Below are positions 1 to 10,985 of a stretch of DNA of 38,347 bases, in pieces. The DNA is from Purshia tridentata (Eukaryota; Streptophyta; Magnoliopsida; Rosales; Rosaceae). The notes beneath the pieces are model-generated. The model searched no databases, was not told the origin of the DNA, and saw only the letters and a list, made by a program, of their open reading frames with translations. Where the stretch lies: positions 1-38,347 of the forward strand of contig QANT01008360.1 of assembly GCA_003254885.1 (NCBI GenBank). The letters run 5' to 3'. The translations under genes were made by a program, and so were the position numbers. Position 1 is the stretch's first letter, and each line of letters starts with the position of its first letter.

Positions 1-163
1 TGTGGCCCCAAAGGCACAAAGAACCCAAGATCCCATCCTATCCCTAACCTCGGAAAAAAATGCCCAGCCAAGGCGTGTGTTATGCTATGTATAGTACATA
101 GTAGAATCTGCCTTTTATCTTCTAAAACTTAAATGCTAGCTCTGTGTCTCTCTCTGTTCTCTC

Positions 164-1222
164 TTACCCTTCTAGAAAGCTTCTCGATGAATAGTAGAGA
201 TCGTATGGTGCCCAAAGATGATCGACGGTGCATGACTTCCTAGAATCTAACCTCAACCATGGCTTACCCTTCCCACTCCAATGGAGAAGGCTAATGGGAC
301 CAGGGTGGAGGCTCCTGCACTTTCCTTCAAAGTTGTCACCACCAAGCCCATGTTGGTTCCACCTATGATCTACAGGCTTAATGTTCCCAGCCAAAACCAG
401 CAAAAAGGGTGGCAAAGATCCCAAATGGTAAAGCCTCTTTCTCTTTTGCAATGCCATCCACTCCTCCACCTTCTGTGTATACCGTCCTTTCCTCCACTTG
501 TCCACATCCACCACCATCACCCCTGTGTTGAAGTAACATGGGTTTCTTCCCTCGAATGTCTTGGACAAATCCGGGTCGGACCAAAACGTGTGGGTGAAGT
601 ACTGTGTGAAGTTTGCACGGCAGTATTCTGGTGCAGCTACCACCTTGTCCTCCATATCCACATCCCACAGCTTGCCAATGTCATCCACCACAACAAGGTC
701 CGAGTCTAAGTATATGACTCGTCCCATATCGGTTGGGAGGATATCAGCAAGGTAAATTCTGGCATAATTCATAGGCTGATCCAGTGCTTCTCTTATTGAC
801 CTTGATATCTTATCTTGAACTCGGTTTGAATCAAAGGTATAAGTGGTGAAGTTCAAGTAAGGGAAGGTGGATTTGATACTCGAAAAGAGGTCGGGTACAA
901 TGTGGGCAGAGAGGAAGTGGAAATAGAGGTTTTCAGGGCAGGTGGAGTGTTGCAACATGGAGAACACAGCAGCCATTGTGCCCCGGAGGTAATTGGCATC
1001 CAGGGTCATGGCCACGTGGATGCGGTCGGCGTCTTTGGAGTCACATTGGCAGCCATTTTGGAAGGCGGGGGCTTCGTGGAAGATGGGGATGAGGTCAGAG
1101 GAGGGGCGGCGGACAATGCCGAGGCGGATGGCAAAGGTGGTGGTGATGAGGTGGAGGAGCAAGATGAACAGGAGGCCAAGGGGTATGGGGGGAGGGGTTG
1201 GAGTACTCCTCCACAAGGCCAT
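164..1222 (-). CDS. GATL4: Galacturonosyltransferase-like protein, GATL4 type (GT8)
   Basis: Intronless 352-residue ORF of the GT8 GATL subfamily. These are Golgi type II membrane glycosyltransferases placed in pectin or xylan synthesis. Visible features are a proline-rich N-terminus, a signal-anchor or signal-peptide helix at about residues 15-31, and the metal-binding DSD at 173-175 within [11 protein letters not shown]. The nucleotide-sugar motif NQHGLGGDN lies at 289-297 and HWSGKGKPW at 314-322. Length matches the family (about 340-390). The ATG at 1222 precedes the hydrophobic helix, and the stop is at 164-166. From memory the sequence resembles Arabidopsis GATL4 (At3g06260) more than GATL1/PARVUS, especially in the [10 protein letters not shown] and [11 protein letters not shown] stretches. 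The donor sugar and acceptor of this paralogue are not shown by sequence. The family call is very firm, the exact paralogue less so. Confidence 0.93.
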   Translation of the reverse strand: MALWRSTPTPPPIPLGLLFILLLHLITTTFAIRLGIVRRPSSDLIPIFHEAPAFQNGCQCDSKDADRIHVAMTLDANYLRGTMAAVFSMLQHSTCPENLYFHFLSAHIVPDLFSSIKSTFPYLNFTTYTFDSNRVQDKISRSIREALDQPMNYARIYLADILPTDMGRVIYLDSDLVVVDDIGKLWDVDMEDKVVAAPEYCRANFTQYFTHTFWSDPDLSKTFEGRNPCYFNTGVMVVDVDKWRKGRYTQKVEEWMALQKRKRLYHLGSLPPFLLVLAGNIKPVDHRWNQHGLGGDNFEGKCRSLHPGPISLLHWSGKGKPWLRLDSRKSCTVDHLWAPYDLYYSSRSFLEG

Positions 1223-1470
1223 CCTGTCTCAGCTAGACAGACTGTTTCGTATGATCTCTTTGGGCTACTACTTTTGGGAGGTCTAAGGGCAAAGAAAATA
1301 GAATACAACCCATTGGCTTCAGAAAAATGGGGTTTATGCATGCATGGATGGGTGAGGACAAATTGTGAGGAAGAGAAAAAAGGTCGGACTATCTTAGACT
1401 TAAAGAGGACTTGGAAGTTCTGTGGAGCCAAAAAAATATTGAAATCAGATATATAATATATTGCCCTTTT
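1223..1470 (-). promoter_or_regulatory. Putative promoter/5' leader of the GATL4-like gene
   Basis: This is the DNA just upstream of the minus-strand GATL start. On the minus strand it has a CCAAT motif near 1311-1317 and an AT-only TATA-like run near 1449-1462, about 230 bp before the ATG. The transcription start cannot be fixed from sequence, so this is only a position-based candidate. Confidence 0.3.
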
Positions 1471-4297
1471 TTTGCGCCAAGTATTTTGGGCTGCCGAAAA
1501 GTTAGAGGTCTATTTTTTATTTTTAGTTGTTTCTAAATGTTATCCTAGTTTGACTAAAAAAATTGGCTAGATGTTACGAGTAACATTCATGATTCATAGG
1601 TAAAAGTAATGTTGGCAAGAAGAGGAGGGTGCTCCACTCAACTTTTAGGGAGCTCAAATGGGTTGCCTCATTTGCCTACACGTGACTCAATGTTAGTCCT
1701 CACATGAATCTCATATACACCAATTAATCCTAAAGGCATATCTATTAATATTATACACAACTTTTGGTGTCTAAATCTATTATAGGTAACTTTGGTGTAA
1801 TGTTACTAATGTATATGTATTAGAGACCTAGAGGCAATTTTAAGGACATGTACGCTATTCATGCATGCATGGTGAGGCTTGTTTGGGATGAGGGGTCTGC
1901 AACTTCTTCTTTTTTCCCTTTCAAAGCTTTAAGGGTAGTTTTGGTATATTTCAATTTTTTGTGAGTATGGGTCTTCAATTTGGGTGCTCGTAGAAGCTCC
2001 CCACACACTCTATCCAGTACAAGGTAAAATCGGGAATGGGCCCACTGATATACTGACTCAATAGGCCCGCCAGGCCCGTATACTTTGCTTCTCAAAAAAA
2101 CAAAAAAATCTCACTAGCTACTTTCAATTTCCTTCGTTCTTGTACTCTAATTCAAAACCAACTACTTAAGCTCCTCATTGTAATATTCCTTAATTATTTC
2201 TTAAGGCAGCTTGCAATCTCTAAATTTTGAGAAGCCCCATTTACCTTTTTTTTTTAATTCAATATTGAAAAATTTAAACTCGAAACTTTAAATATTAGAT
2301 AAATATTTTTAACCACTCCCCAGAATTATAAGATGTCACACAAACTCTCAAAAAGATATGGATAAATATTTTAACCTGTGTATTGCAATACACTTATTGT
2401 CCTCCATATCTAGTGCATCAAAAGACATTATTAAATTATATGTAAAATCTTCAGCCATAATGTTGAATCTTGGAATTAATACTAAATTATATCATTCCGG
2501 CCAATCAATAAACTGAGCTAATCAATATTATTAGTTTAGGTAAAATGTTTAAAAACTAAAATAAAATATAAAAAAAAAAAACCGAACCTGGGATGCTAAT
2601 ATTATATGGTAGCATGCATTGTCTAAGATCTGACATATTATATTGTACGAATCCTAAGTTGTCTGTAATTAATTAATCAATATATTATTAATGCTGAGGT
2701 TAAGATCCTGCTGATATACATTGTATTATTCATGTCACGTTAGGCACATAATCCACTTATAACATATCAACATTATAATGATTATGTTACGGTAGTGGCA
2801 GCTAGGATACAATATTAATTCCTGTTTCTTAATCTCATTTTCAATCCATGCAGAGACCAGACTATATGAATTTTCTAATGCTACATTAACAAATCATTCT
2901 TCTATACCTTGAAAGTCTAAAAACTATACGTAGCTAGGTAGGTGGTGCTGTTAATTTGTTGTATATTGATGGTGCATTTATTTACTGTCCAAGCTTTTGG
3001 TGTGAACAATGGTTATCTAAAAATATCATAGCTTTGAGAAATATTTTGCTCGTCATTAGTAAGTATTACCACCATGTTAAGAGGTAGATATGTGTTTATC
3101 AAGAACATTAAAAATTCTGGCTGTAACATTCAAAAAAGTGTATACATAAATCAGGACAAAATGGGTTTTTTGGTTTTTCAGAATAAAATTGTGGGGTTTA
3201 AATAGAATAATCCTAAGAAAAATGAAGCAGTAAAGTAAAACCAAGTATGGCATGAAATTATGCTTCACGGCCCACATTACCACAATATCTTTTTGAATAT
3301 GCTTAGAGGTAATCATAGGAGATTAGTCCAATTAGAATCTTGTTTAATGCTTTAAACATTTAAAAAAGCAAAGAATTAAGAGTTCCAAGATGTGGGCATT
3401 GCCATGTTTTGGTCCACCATTGCCAAAAGCCTAATGACCATTCCTTTCTGGAACATTGCCTCATTGGAGAAGGTGTAAAACCACTAAAAATGTGGGAATA
3501 GAGATAGATAGCTTGCTTTTAGCTGCTCTTCAGCGTCTTACAGATTTGTCTTTGTGAAATCCAAAAAACCAAAATTTGGGGTTTTGAGGGGTTTGAGTCA
3601 GAGATGTAGAAAGTTGGGTTGTTTTAACAAAAAACTCATTAATTATATACAACTTTTGGAGAGGACAGAGGGTTTGGAGCAGAGGGAACATGATGGCCTC
3701 CATGCCGGCCTGCTGAGTCTGAGTGTGCCTGACTGTCACTCGGACACTCTCACTCACTCACTCACACTATCAATGAATGGCTTCATTTGAAAAGAGAGCC
3801 ATGGGGAATGGGGTCTCTCAATGACATGAATCTCTCTTGAAAGTTGAAACTCCCCCACTTCTCTTTATCTTTGTCTCTCATGGGTCCACAATTTAATTAC
3901 TGAACTGGAATTCACTGACTCACTACGAGTTGGCCCAATTAGGACCAGACCACACAATTTCTTGTTCCCGCCCACCACCTTCGATATATGTTTACCGTTT
4001 TTATTAAGCATAGTAAACTTGTTATTAGGTTTTCTATTTGCCGGAACATGTTAGGTAGTTTTAAATTCTTGTGAGGAATTATCATCCTTGGAACTTAGCT
4101 GGTAGCTGTTATTGTGTGTGTTGGAAGTTTGCCCAAGGAAATGAAGCGATCCAATAAGACAGCAAAAAAACAAGGCAAGGAATGGGTCACAGTCACACAA
4201 AGTCACGCAGCAGAATGATGCTTGCGTGGAGCAATTGAGATAGATTCGGATTTAGGCTTTGGCTTTGCAAAAAGCACGAGAGGAATGATGTGGCGTG

Positions 4298-4301
<4 letters not shown>

Positions 4302-4343
<42 letters not shown>
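4302..4343. repeat. (TC)n microsatellite
   Basis: About 21 uninterrupted TC units, the longest dinucleotide tract in the window. It is likely to vary in length between individuals. Confidence 0.95.
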
Positions 4344-4346
<3 letters not shown>

Positions 4347-5332
4347 CTTCGAGATAGATTTTGCATTTTGGTGTGGGAGGGCTCGAGGACTATGAGACTG
4401 ACAGAGAGCTCCATAGGCTTAATACTATTATTATTACTACTATTATTATTGGGTCACTTGGGTTGGGAGAGGGAGAGGTTGAGGGCTTTGTTTCATTGTT
4501 TGTGTGTTTTTTTTTTTGTGACTATGTGGGGGCAGTGAGTGACTTGGAGATTATGGCCACTTAAAGCTCCCTAACATGCCTTGTTTGCTCTAGCACACCT
4601 AGGATATGTATCATATCATTCATTCTTTCCTGGGACCCATCACCCATCATCCACTATATTACTAGATTAAGACATTGTTTCTTACTAGATTAAGACATTT
4701 TCTCTAATAGTTCATCCATTATATCAACACTATACATACATAACAAATTTAATGCTGACAAATATACATAATTTATATATTAAAAGTGTATTTGTATGTC
4801 ATACCTACTTATATGATACAATCTTTCTTTCTCTATAAGGGTTAAATAAATTTTGGTAATCCAATTAACAAAAAGGCATTTTGGACCCAATTAAGTTACT
4901 TTAGTTTCTTTAACTTGTAAAATGCTAAGGATCATGATCGGCTCAAACCTAGGATAAACCTTTGAAAGCCAAAGAAACTATGAGGTGTCTAGATAGGGAT
5001 TAAATGAAGTAAACTAATCGAATACTTTGCTAATATAAAAAACTTACTTAGGCATGTCCACCACTTGAGATTTTGATTGGCCTTTTGAGGCTCTAATCAT
5101 AAAGGTTCTTCAAACATGTGGTTGACTTGTTATTTGCAAATCTGGTTTAGGTTAATAATTTTTGCACAACTCTCAATGTACAATGGGTATAATTGAAAGT
5201 GTAACAGTTCACTATCAACATTATTTAAAAATTTTAATTCGTAAAGAAGTAACTTTATATTAGTGATTACTTTTCAATTTAAGGATAATAAATTTAAAAT
5301 TACTTAATACTACCACTTCCCTTAATACTACG

Positions 5333-5435
5333 TATTAAATCATGATTACTATGGTAACATGTGTGTGGTTAACTAGTAATTGGATATATTGTGCAATTTT
5401 TATTGAAGATATTAAATCATGATTAATATGGTAAC
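5333..5435. repeat. 26-bp direct repeat, two copies
   Basis: Copies at 5333-5358 and 5410-5435 start TATTAAATCATGATTA and differ at one base, with the starts 77 bp apart. They lie in AT-rich intergenic DNA. They could be a local duplication or part of a decayed element. Confidence 0.75.
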
Positions 5436-6125
5436 TTGTTGATTTAAAATCATATTATAAGTATCAAATTCACTAATGGTATTGTTAAACATATATTTTA
5501 TAAGATCATATTCTAATTATATAAGTAAGTTCTACGTATATCTCAAATTTTAAAAGATGTAATTAACGATCAGATTCCAGATCTGTAGCCTTCTTCAACA
5601 CCTCATCTTCTTTCTCTCCTCTTATGTCTTCTTATTCTTCCTTTCATCTTCAATCTTCTTCTTCTCTTCTCCATTTCTAATTCAAAAATCACCGGATTTC
5701 AGTGTCGCTGCCACCGTCGTCGTCGTCATTGGCCTCAAACCGACCCGACAAACATTTTATCAAAGAATAAAAAAAGAAAAGAAGAGGATGCATGTGGTCA
5801 GGTTTATGGAGTTTCAAAGGTGGGTTAGTGGGACCAAACAAGGATTAGGGTTTAAGTCTTTTCAAAATACCTTTCTTTGTCCCTTCAAATTACAAAGTTT
5901 TCAAAATAATATGAATTAGTCCCAAAGTTGAAGTTAGAAGAAGATTTTGGATTCAACTTTTTCTTCATGTAAAAGGTGGGGACTTTTATTGATGGTTTGG
6001 TTTGGTTGAGACTTTTTAAGTAAGATTTGGTTTCTCTAACAAAGTAGTTGACCATTTGTGAATTGAGATGTTGATGAGACAGAGAGAGGTGTGAGTGTTG
6101 TTGGGCTAAGCATAAGCAGAAGGTT

Positions 6126-6220
6126 GCGTGCAGCACAAAGAGAGGGAGAGAGAGTATGGTGTGGGTTTTGAGAGAGATCGATAGTGTGTGTTGAGTTTGG
6201 TGATGCGCGTGCAGCACAAA
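6126..6220. repeat. 14-bp direct repeat GCGTGCAGCACAAA
   Basis: Perfect copies occur at 6126-6139 and 6207-6220. They are GC-richer than the flanks and no function is evident. Confidence 0.7.
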
Positions 6221-8886
6221 TAGGTGGGATTGTGGTCATAATGGGGGTTGCCAGCCACATACCATAAGATTTATTCATGACGCCATACATTCTACATCAT
6301 TCCTCTTCTTAAAACTGCAAAATTTTGATTCTAATTCTAAACTCACATATTTCCATCATTGCTTTCCCAACCTTCCTCTCTAATTTTTCCATTAAATTTT
6401 ACCTCTTTCTAGAGAAGATTACTTTTATATTTATACTTCATCTTCGTATAATTGAATTTGTTATGTTGTAAATTATTAATCTAAACTGTTATTAATTAAG
6501 ATAGACTATTACTTGAGATCATATATATAGTTCATATTAACAGTCTGAGAACATAACTTAATAAGAGAATGAGGTAAATTTTTATTTGAATGTAAGAGTC
6601 AAATTGATAAATCAAATGCTATATATATATATACAAGCCTAGCTAGAGAATATCCTCTCTCCTGTTTTTGTAGACCATATCGATCCTAACCTAACCCTAG
6701 AAATAAACAATTATATTTGAAGAGAAGCTTCTTCCTAGTTGATGATTTTGAATTATTGATATAATCTTCAGCTATATAGTCTTGAATTAAAAGCCAAGGA
6801 GACCAGAAATGTGATGAGGGGAAGTAGTTTAGTGTGGCTATATATGAAACTTCATTGGAAAGCCCACCAAGCACTAATTACTCCCTTTTCCTTCAAAGTT
6901 ACTGTACCCCCCATTCAACTTTATGTCTGACAAAAATTAAAAAGAAAATCATCATATGACAAATGCAATTCTGTCGGCAGTCTAAGTCGATCTTGGCAAA
7001 TTAATTCATGAAAATGTAAAACTAACGAACTTATATTGAATCTGTTCTGGACTGCATGTAGTTTGTAAATAATTAGAGGCCTAACTCCTAATTAGGTTTG
7101 TTATTACAAAAAAGTTTGCCTAATCAAACTTGGCATAAGTATTACTTGCAATATATCTTTGTTTTGCCCTTTGGACAAATGCTTTAATACTAATGTTTTG
7201 GGAGAGTTTTATTTATTTAAATAAAAAATACCATGTATATCCGAAATATGTGTATTACGATGAAAATTCTAATAAATGTGAGATTTATTAGTTCTTAATA
7301 TAATAGGGGGCATAAATGATACTTTCCTAGACAAAAATCCATACATAAAGCCTCTTCTATTATTAAGAGGTTAAGAATACATTATTATTTTTTATTAATA
7401 AAACAAAGAATATTAGGTTAAGTGTGCATGCTATATGAGAAATGCAAAAGAGGGTGTAAAAAATGATAGTGCCACCTAGCTAGCTGGCTACATGCATTTG
7501 CATGGAGAATAAAAATGATGGATTTTACGTACGGATCTACCCCTAAATTCAAGGATATTCTCATTATTTATCACTCCACGCCTGATTCCTTTTGTTTTTT
7601 TCGTTTTGCATTAATTATTTTAAACCCTAAAATATTCATGATCTTTTGAGCACGTCAACCATTTGTTAATCAGCACCTGCTTGCTCACGAATAGACAATG
7701 TTGTCCCTATCAACCAGTTGTTTTCAACTGTAGATTTCACCTTTGCATCATGCCACTACCTATTTTCAAAGTTTGGAGTGCTCATATCACAGCAAAATTA
7801 ACCTTGTTCTTATATTCTTATTATTTTTTCTTTTTAGTTTTTTTTTTGTTAGTTTAATGTACACTTTTTTTTTTTGGCCAGGAGTTTAATGTACACTTGT
7901 TGTAGGCAAAACCTATATAAACAGAAAATTGAGCTTAATTAGCTAAAAGAATGCTAATTAAATTGGTAATATTTATTGTCATGCATAGGAACATATCTAG
8001 TTCTAGTCTATAATTATGTCTTTGTTTTATGAAGCTATGAGGCTATGACTTGGATATAATGGGTTTTAATTGTGAATGCTGGATTTTGACTCATATGTTC
8101 CAAAGGGTTTGAATGAGGATGACTCATATTATGAGAGTTGATGATGATAAGTAATATTAACCAAAGTTCCCAAATATGGGAGAAAAAACATATTAATTAT
8201 CTTCATCAAAATTTGGCATGATAAGGTTGGTCCTTTTGGGCCTCTGGCTAATCACAATTCACAAGCTGCTGGTGAATAGAAGAGCAAGTCTCAGACCAAT
8301 TCATTTGCCCAATATTCTTGATTACAATCAGTACAAATTACTAGGCCAACTGATGATGTTGTTTCTTGGTCCTACACTCCTACACCAACTGATGAATTCA
8401 TGACTTAATGTTAAGCATTTTGACTAGGCCTTATTTGGAAACAAATGCAAATTAAAATGGGTAATTTAAAAAGAATGAATTAATTGGATAAAATATGGCA
8501 GATGGCGTGTTGGGTTTGGTATAGCACTAATGGAAGAAGAACAGTGACTGCGTGGTGCTGACTGGAACAAAGTGGAGCTAGAATTGCAGGGTTGAGAATC
8601 TGAGATACAATACAAAATTTACAAATCACAAAAATAAATAAACAATATTAATACGCGTGGGCATAAAATCCGTAGGCTGTAAGATTTTGCACACAAAAAT
8701 AAAAATTGCAAGTAAGCAAGCAAAGCATATCAATATTGAATATCATCACATCTTGTTCACTTGATAATGCCTGCAATCATGATTCTTGGTTGCCTCACCC
8801 GCATGCCCCTAAACCCCAACCCTCACTTCCACATCCCCACTCTCTCTTTCTCACTCACACTCTCACTCCCCCCAATCCCACCTACC

Positions 8887-8894
8887 TATAAATA
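8887..8894 (+). promoter_or_regulatory. TATA box of the SAMDC4-like gene
   Basis: TATAAATA stands 180 bp before the ATG, after a C/T-rich stretch. A start site about 30 bp downstream would give a pyrimidine-rich leader of roughly 150 nt. The leader includes the CT tract at 8941-8960 and a 21-bp tandem repeat at 8994-9035. Confidence 0.65.
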
Positions 8895-8940
8895 CCATCC
8901 CACACCCCACCTCCACTCCCTCACTCTCTCTCTCCCCCCC

Positions 8941-8960
8941 TCTCTCTCTCTCTCTCTCTC
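8941..8960. repeat. (CT)n tract in the SAMDC4 leader
   Basis: Ten TC units directly follow a looser CT/C-run stretch at 8920-8940. Such tracts are common in plant 5' leaders. Confidence 0.9.
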
Positions 8961-8993
8961 ATTTTTCATTAGCTTGCTTCTTTTCACCTCTAC

Positions 8994-9035
8994 CTTGTTT
9001 CATTCATTTGGGTGCTTGTTTCATTCATTTGGGTA
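8994..9035 (+). repeat. 21-bp tandem duplication in the SAMDC4 leader
   Basis: Two head-to-tail copies (8994-9014 and 9015-9035) begin CTTGTTTCATTCATTTGGGT and differ only in the last base. A third partial copy (CTTGTTTCATTG) follows. No ATG is created by the repeat. Confidence 0.85.
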
Positions 9036-9073
9036 CTTGCTTCTTTCTTGTTTCATTGTCACCAATTTTCCCA

Positions 9074-10129
9074 ATGGCTGTCTCTGGTTTTGAAGGCTTT
9101 GAGAAGCGTTTGGAGCTTCACTTCTTTGGTGATGACCCTAACAATAAGGGCACTCTCCGCCTTGGTCTTAGGTTCCTTGACTTTGAGTCCCTCCAGCAAG
9201 TCTTACATGCCGTTCAGTGCACCGTGGTCTCGGCCGTAGCCAATCAATACTTTGATGCCTACGTCTTATCTGAGTCCAGCCTCTTTGTGTACCCCACAAA
9301 AATCATCATCAAGACCTGTGGGACCACCCAGCTCCTCAAATCCATCCCTCCACTCCTTCGCCTCGCGGCCCAGCGATTGAACTTCACGCTCTGCTCCTGC
9401 AGGTACACCCGAGGCACCTTCATATTCCCCAGAGCGCAGCCCTTTCCCCACAACAGCTTCCAAAACGAGGTCGTTTTCTTGGAGAACTGCCTCCCAACCA
9501 ACCTCTGCTTCCGTAAGGCCTCCGTCATGCCCTCTAAAACTCCCTCACATGCCTGGCACGTGTTCTCTGCCTCCGCCACAAACGACGTCGTCCCGTGCTT
9601 CCCTGAGAACGACGACGTCTACACAATCGAAATCTGCATGACGGAGCTCGACCGCGACCTCGCCAGAAACTTCTTTCGCCGCCCCGGCGACGGTAAGAAC
9701 GGCGACACCGCAGGAAAAGAGATGACAGAGATCACCGGCATCGCCGACATCAATCCCGGAGCTCTCATCTGCGACTTCGCTTTCGATCCATGCGGGTACT
9801 CCATGAATGGGATCGTCGACGGCGACCGCCACTCCACAATCCACGTGACGCCCGAGGACGGGTACAGCTACGCGAGCTTCGAGTGTGTCGGGTCGGTCTA
9901 CGACGACGGCGACGACGTCGTTCGGGTGTTGCAGAAAGTGTTCGGGGTTTTCCGGCCGGCGAAGATGTCGGTGTCGACAACGTGCTCTAGCCACGAGGTG
10001 TGGACGAGAGTGGCAGGGGCTCTGGAGCCGCTCGGAATGAAGTGCCGGAGTTGCTCCGTGGACGAGTTCCCGGCAGCAGGCACGGTCGTGTTCCAAACGT
10101 TCACGGCGGGTCGCAGGAATAATAAGTAG
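9074..10129 (+). CDS. SAMDC4: S-adenosylmethionine decarboxylase proenzyme, BUD2/SAMDC4 type
   Basis: Intronless 351-residue proenzyme. It decarboxylates S-adenosylmethionine to give the aminopropyl donor for spermidine, spermine and thermospermine synthesis in the cytosol. The frame stays open upstream to 9008, but the first ATG is at 9074 (MAVSGFEGFEKRLEL). Conserved residues by alignment with the human enzyme are Glu7 and Glu10, the self-cleavage site Glu67-Ser68 in YVLSESS (Ser68 becomes the pyruvoyl group), Cys82 in KTCGTT, Ser243 in CGYSMNG, and His257/Glu261 in STIHVTPEDG. From memory the N-terminus matches Arabidopsis BUD2 more closely than SAMDC1-3. The leader lacks upstream ATGs, so the polyamine-responsive uORF control of SAMDC1-type genes is absent. 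The second half is strikingly GC-rich, which gives long shadow ORFs on the other strand. Confidence 0.96.
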   Translation: MAVSGFEGFEKRLELHFFGDDPNNKGTLRLGLRFLDFESLQQVLHAVQCTVVSAVANQYFDAYVLSESSLFVYPTKIIIKTCGTTQLLKSIPPLLRLAAQRLNFTLCSCRYTRGTFIFPRAQPFPHNSFQNEVVFLENCLPTNLCFRKASVMPSKTPSHAWHVFSASATNDVVPCFPENDDVYTIEICMTELDRDLARNFFRRPGDGKNGDTAGKEMTEITGIADINPGALICDFAFDPCGYSMNGIVDGDRHSTIHVTPEDGYSYASFECVGSVYDDGDDVVRVLQKVFGVFRPAKMSVSTTCSSHEVWTRVAGALEPLGMKCRSCSVDEFPAAGTVVFQTFTAGRRNNK

Positions 10130-10441
10130 GGAAGAGAAGTACTGCATGGTGCGGGGTTAGAAAATTAGGTGAAAATTTTAGGGCGGGTGACGGTGGGTGA
10201 TTGATAGATGGAGGGAGCGGTGAAGTGAGGTGGCGAGAATTGGTGATGGTGATGAATGTGGAGTTGACTTGTGTAGAAAGATAAAAGTGGAGATGACGTG
10301 GAATTAGCATGGATGATGATGATGATAATGCACCCCACTTTAGGCTTGGCTTGTCACGCCTAAGATTTTTGAGGTGCATGTTTTGTGTAGTAGTGGGTGG
10401 TGATTAAAACTTAAAACTTCTACCTCCATCTACGTGAACTC

Positions 10442-10443
<2 letters not shown>

Positions 10444-10473
<30 letters not shown>
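10444..10473. repeat. (CT)n microsatellite
   Basis: About 14 CT units, roughly 315 bp downstream of the SAMDC stop codon. Confidence 0.93.
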
Positions 10474-10476
<3 letters not shown>

Positions 10477-10968
10477 ATTCATTTTCTTTCTTTCTATACC
10501 ATCTCTTCATTCCCTCACTTGTCTCTTATGCATTGCATTGCATGCTTAATTAGATTAATTTATTAATTAACAAATTAAATGAACTGATCCTAAAATAACG
10601 TCGTTAGTTTTGGTCATTCTAGAAAATCTTATTTTATTTAATTTTGAATTTTTAAGTGTCACCCATGCATAAATGGTTTGCAATATATTTGCATGCATGG
10701 GGTTTCATAATCTTTTTCATGAACAATTTAATTGTCCTTCTTCCATGATAATGTGCAATGGGCGTTGAACTCACTATGATGTCATCCACCACTTTTCTTT
10801 TCCTTTTTGCCTTCACGTTTTATAAAACATATAATTTGCACGTGATAATTATTAACTTGAAGTGGCCTCTTGTAATACACACTAATAATTAGCTGCAGTT
10901 TAAAAGAGTGTGGAAGCTACAATACATATATCAATAAATAATGAAGAATCCATATGACATGTATTATG

Positions 10969-10985
10969 TATATATATATATATAT
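10969..10985. repeat. (TA)n microsatellite
   Basis: Short TA run followed by a T-run, in AT-rich intergenic DNA. Confidence 0.8.

Larger units (their letters stand above)
1471..8886. other. Long AT-rich intergenic region without a supportable gene
   Basis: About 7.4 kb between the GATL gene and the SAMDC promoter. ORFs here are short (under 115 codons), AT-driven or made of microsatellite translation, and none matches a family I recognise. The region holds a (TC)n tract at 4302-4343, an ATT/ACT trinucleotide tract at about 4422-4451, a (TA)n tract at 6620-6633, a 26-bp direct repeat at 5333-5358 and 5410-5435, and a 14-bp direct repeat at 6126-6139 and 6207-6220. A pyrimidine-rich stretch at 5600-5760 with CCGTCGTCGTCGTC looks like a leader or gene remnant, but no coding frame extends from it. 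Confidence 0.6.

Noticed and set aside
902..1456. 184-codon plus-strand ORF opposite the GATL gene
   Set aside because: It is antisense to the conserved GATL N-terminus and promoter, with no recognisable domain. Its length comes from the codon pattern of the real gene.
5885..6290. Two overlapping minus-strand ORFs of 84 and 110 codons
   Set aside because: Built from CT-rich, His/Ser/Leu-rich translation with no domain and no plausible splice partners.
8706..8891. 61-codon ORF upstream of SAMDC4 as a candidate regulatory uORF
   Set aside because: It lies before or across the TATA box, so it is outside the likely transcript, and it does not resemble the conserved SAMDC uORF peptide.
9008..9073. 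In-frame 22-codon extension upstream of the SAMDC ATG
   Set aside because: It starts at a non-ATG codon within the leader repeats. The family N-terminus begins at MAVSGFEGF (9074).
9545..10147. 200-codon minus-strand ORF over SAMDC4
   Set aside because: Shadow frame created by the GC-rich SAMDC coding region; low-complexity Val/Asp/Arg composition and no family match.
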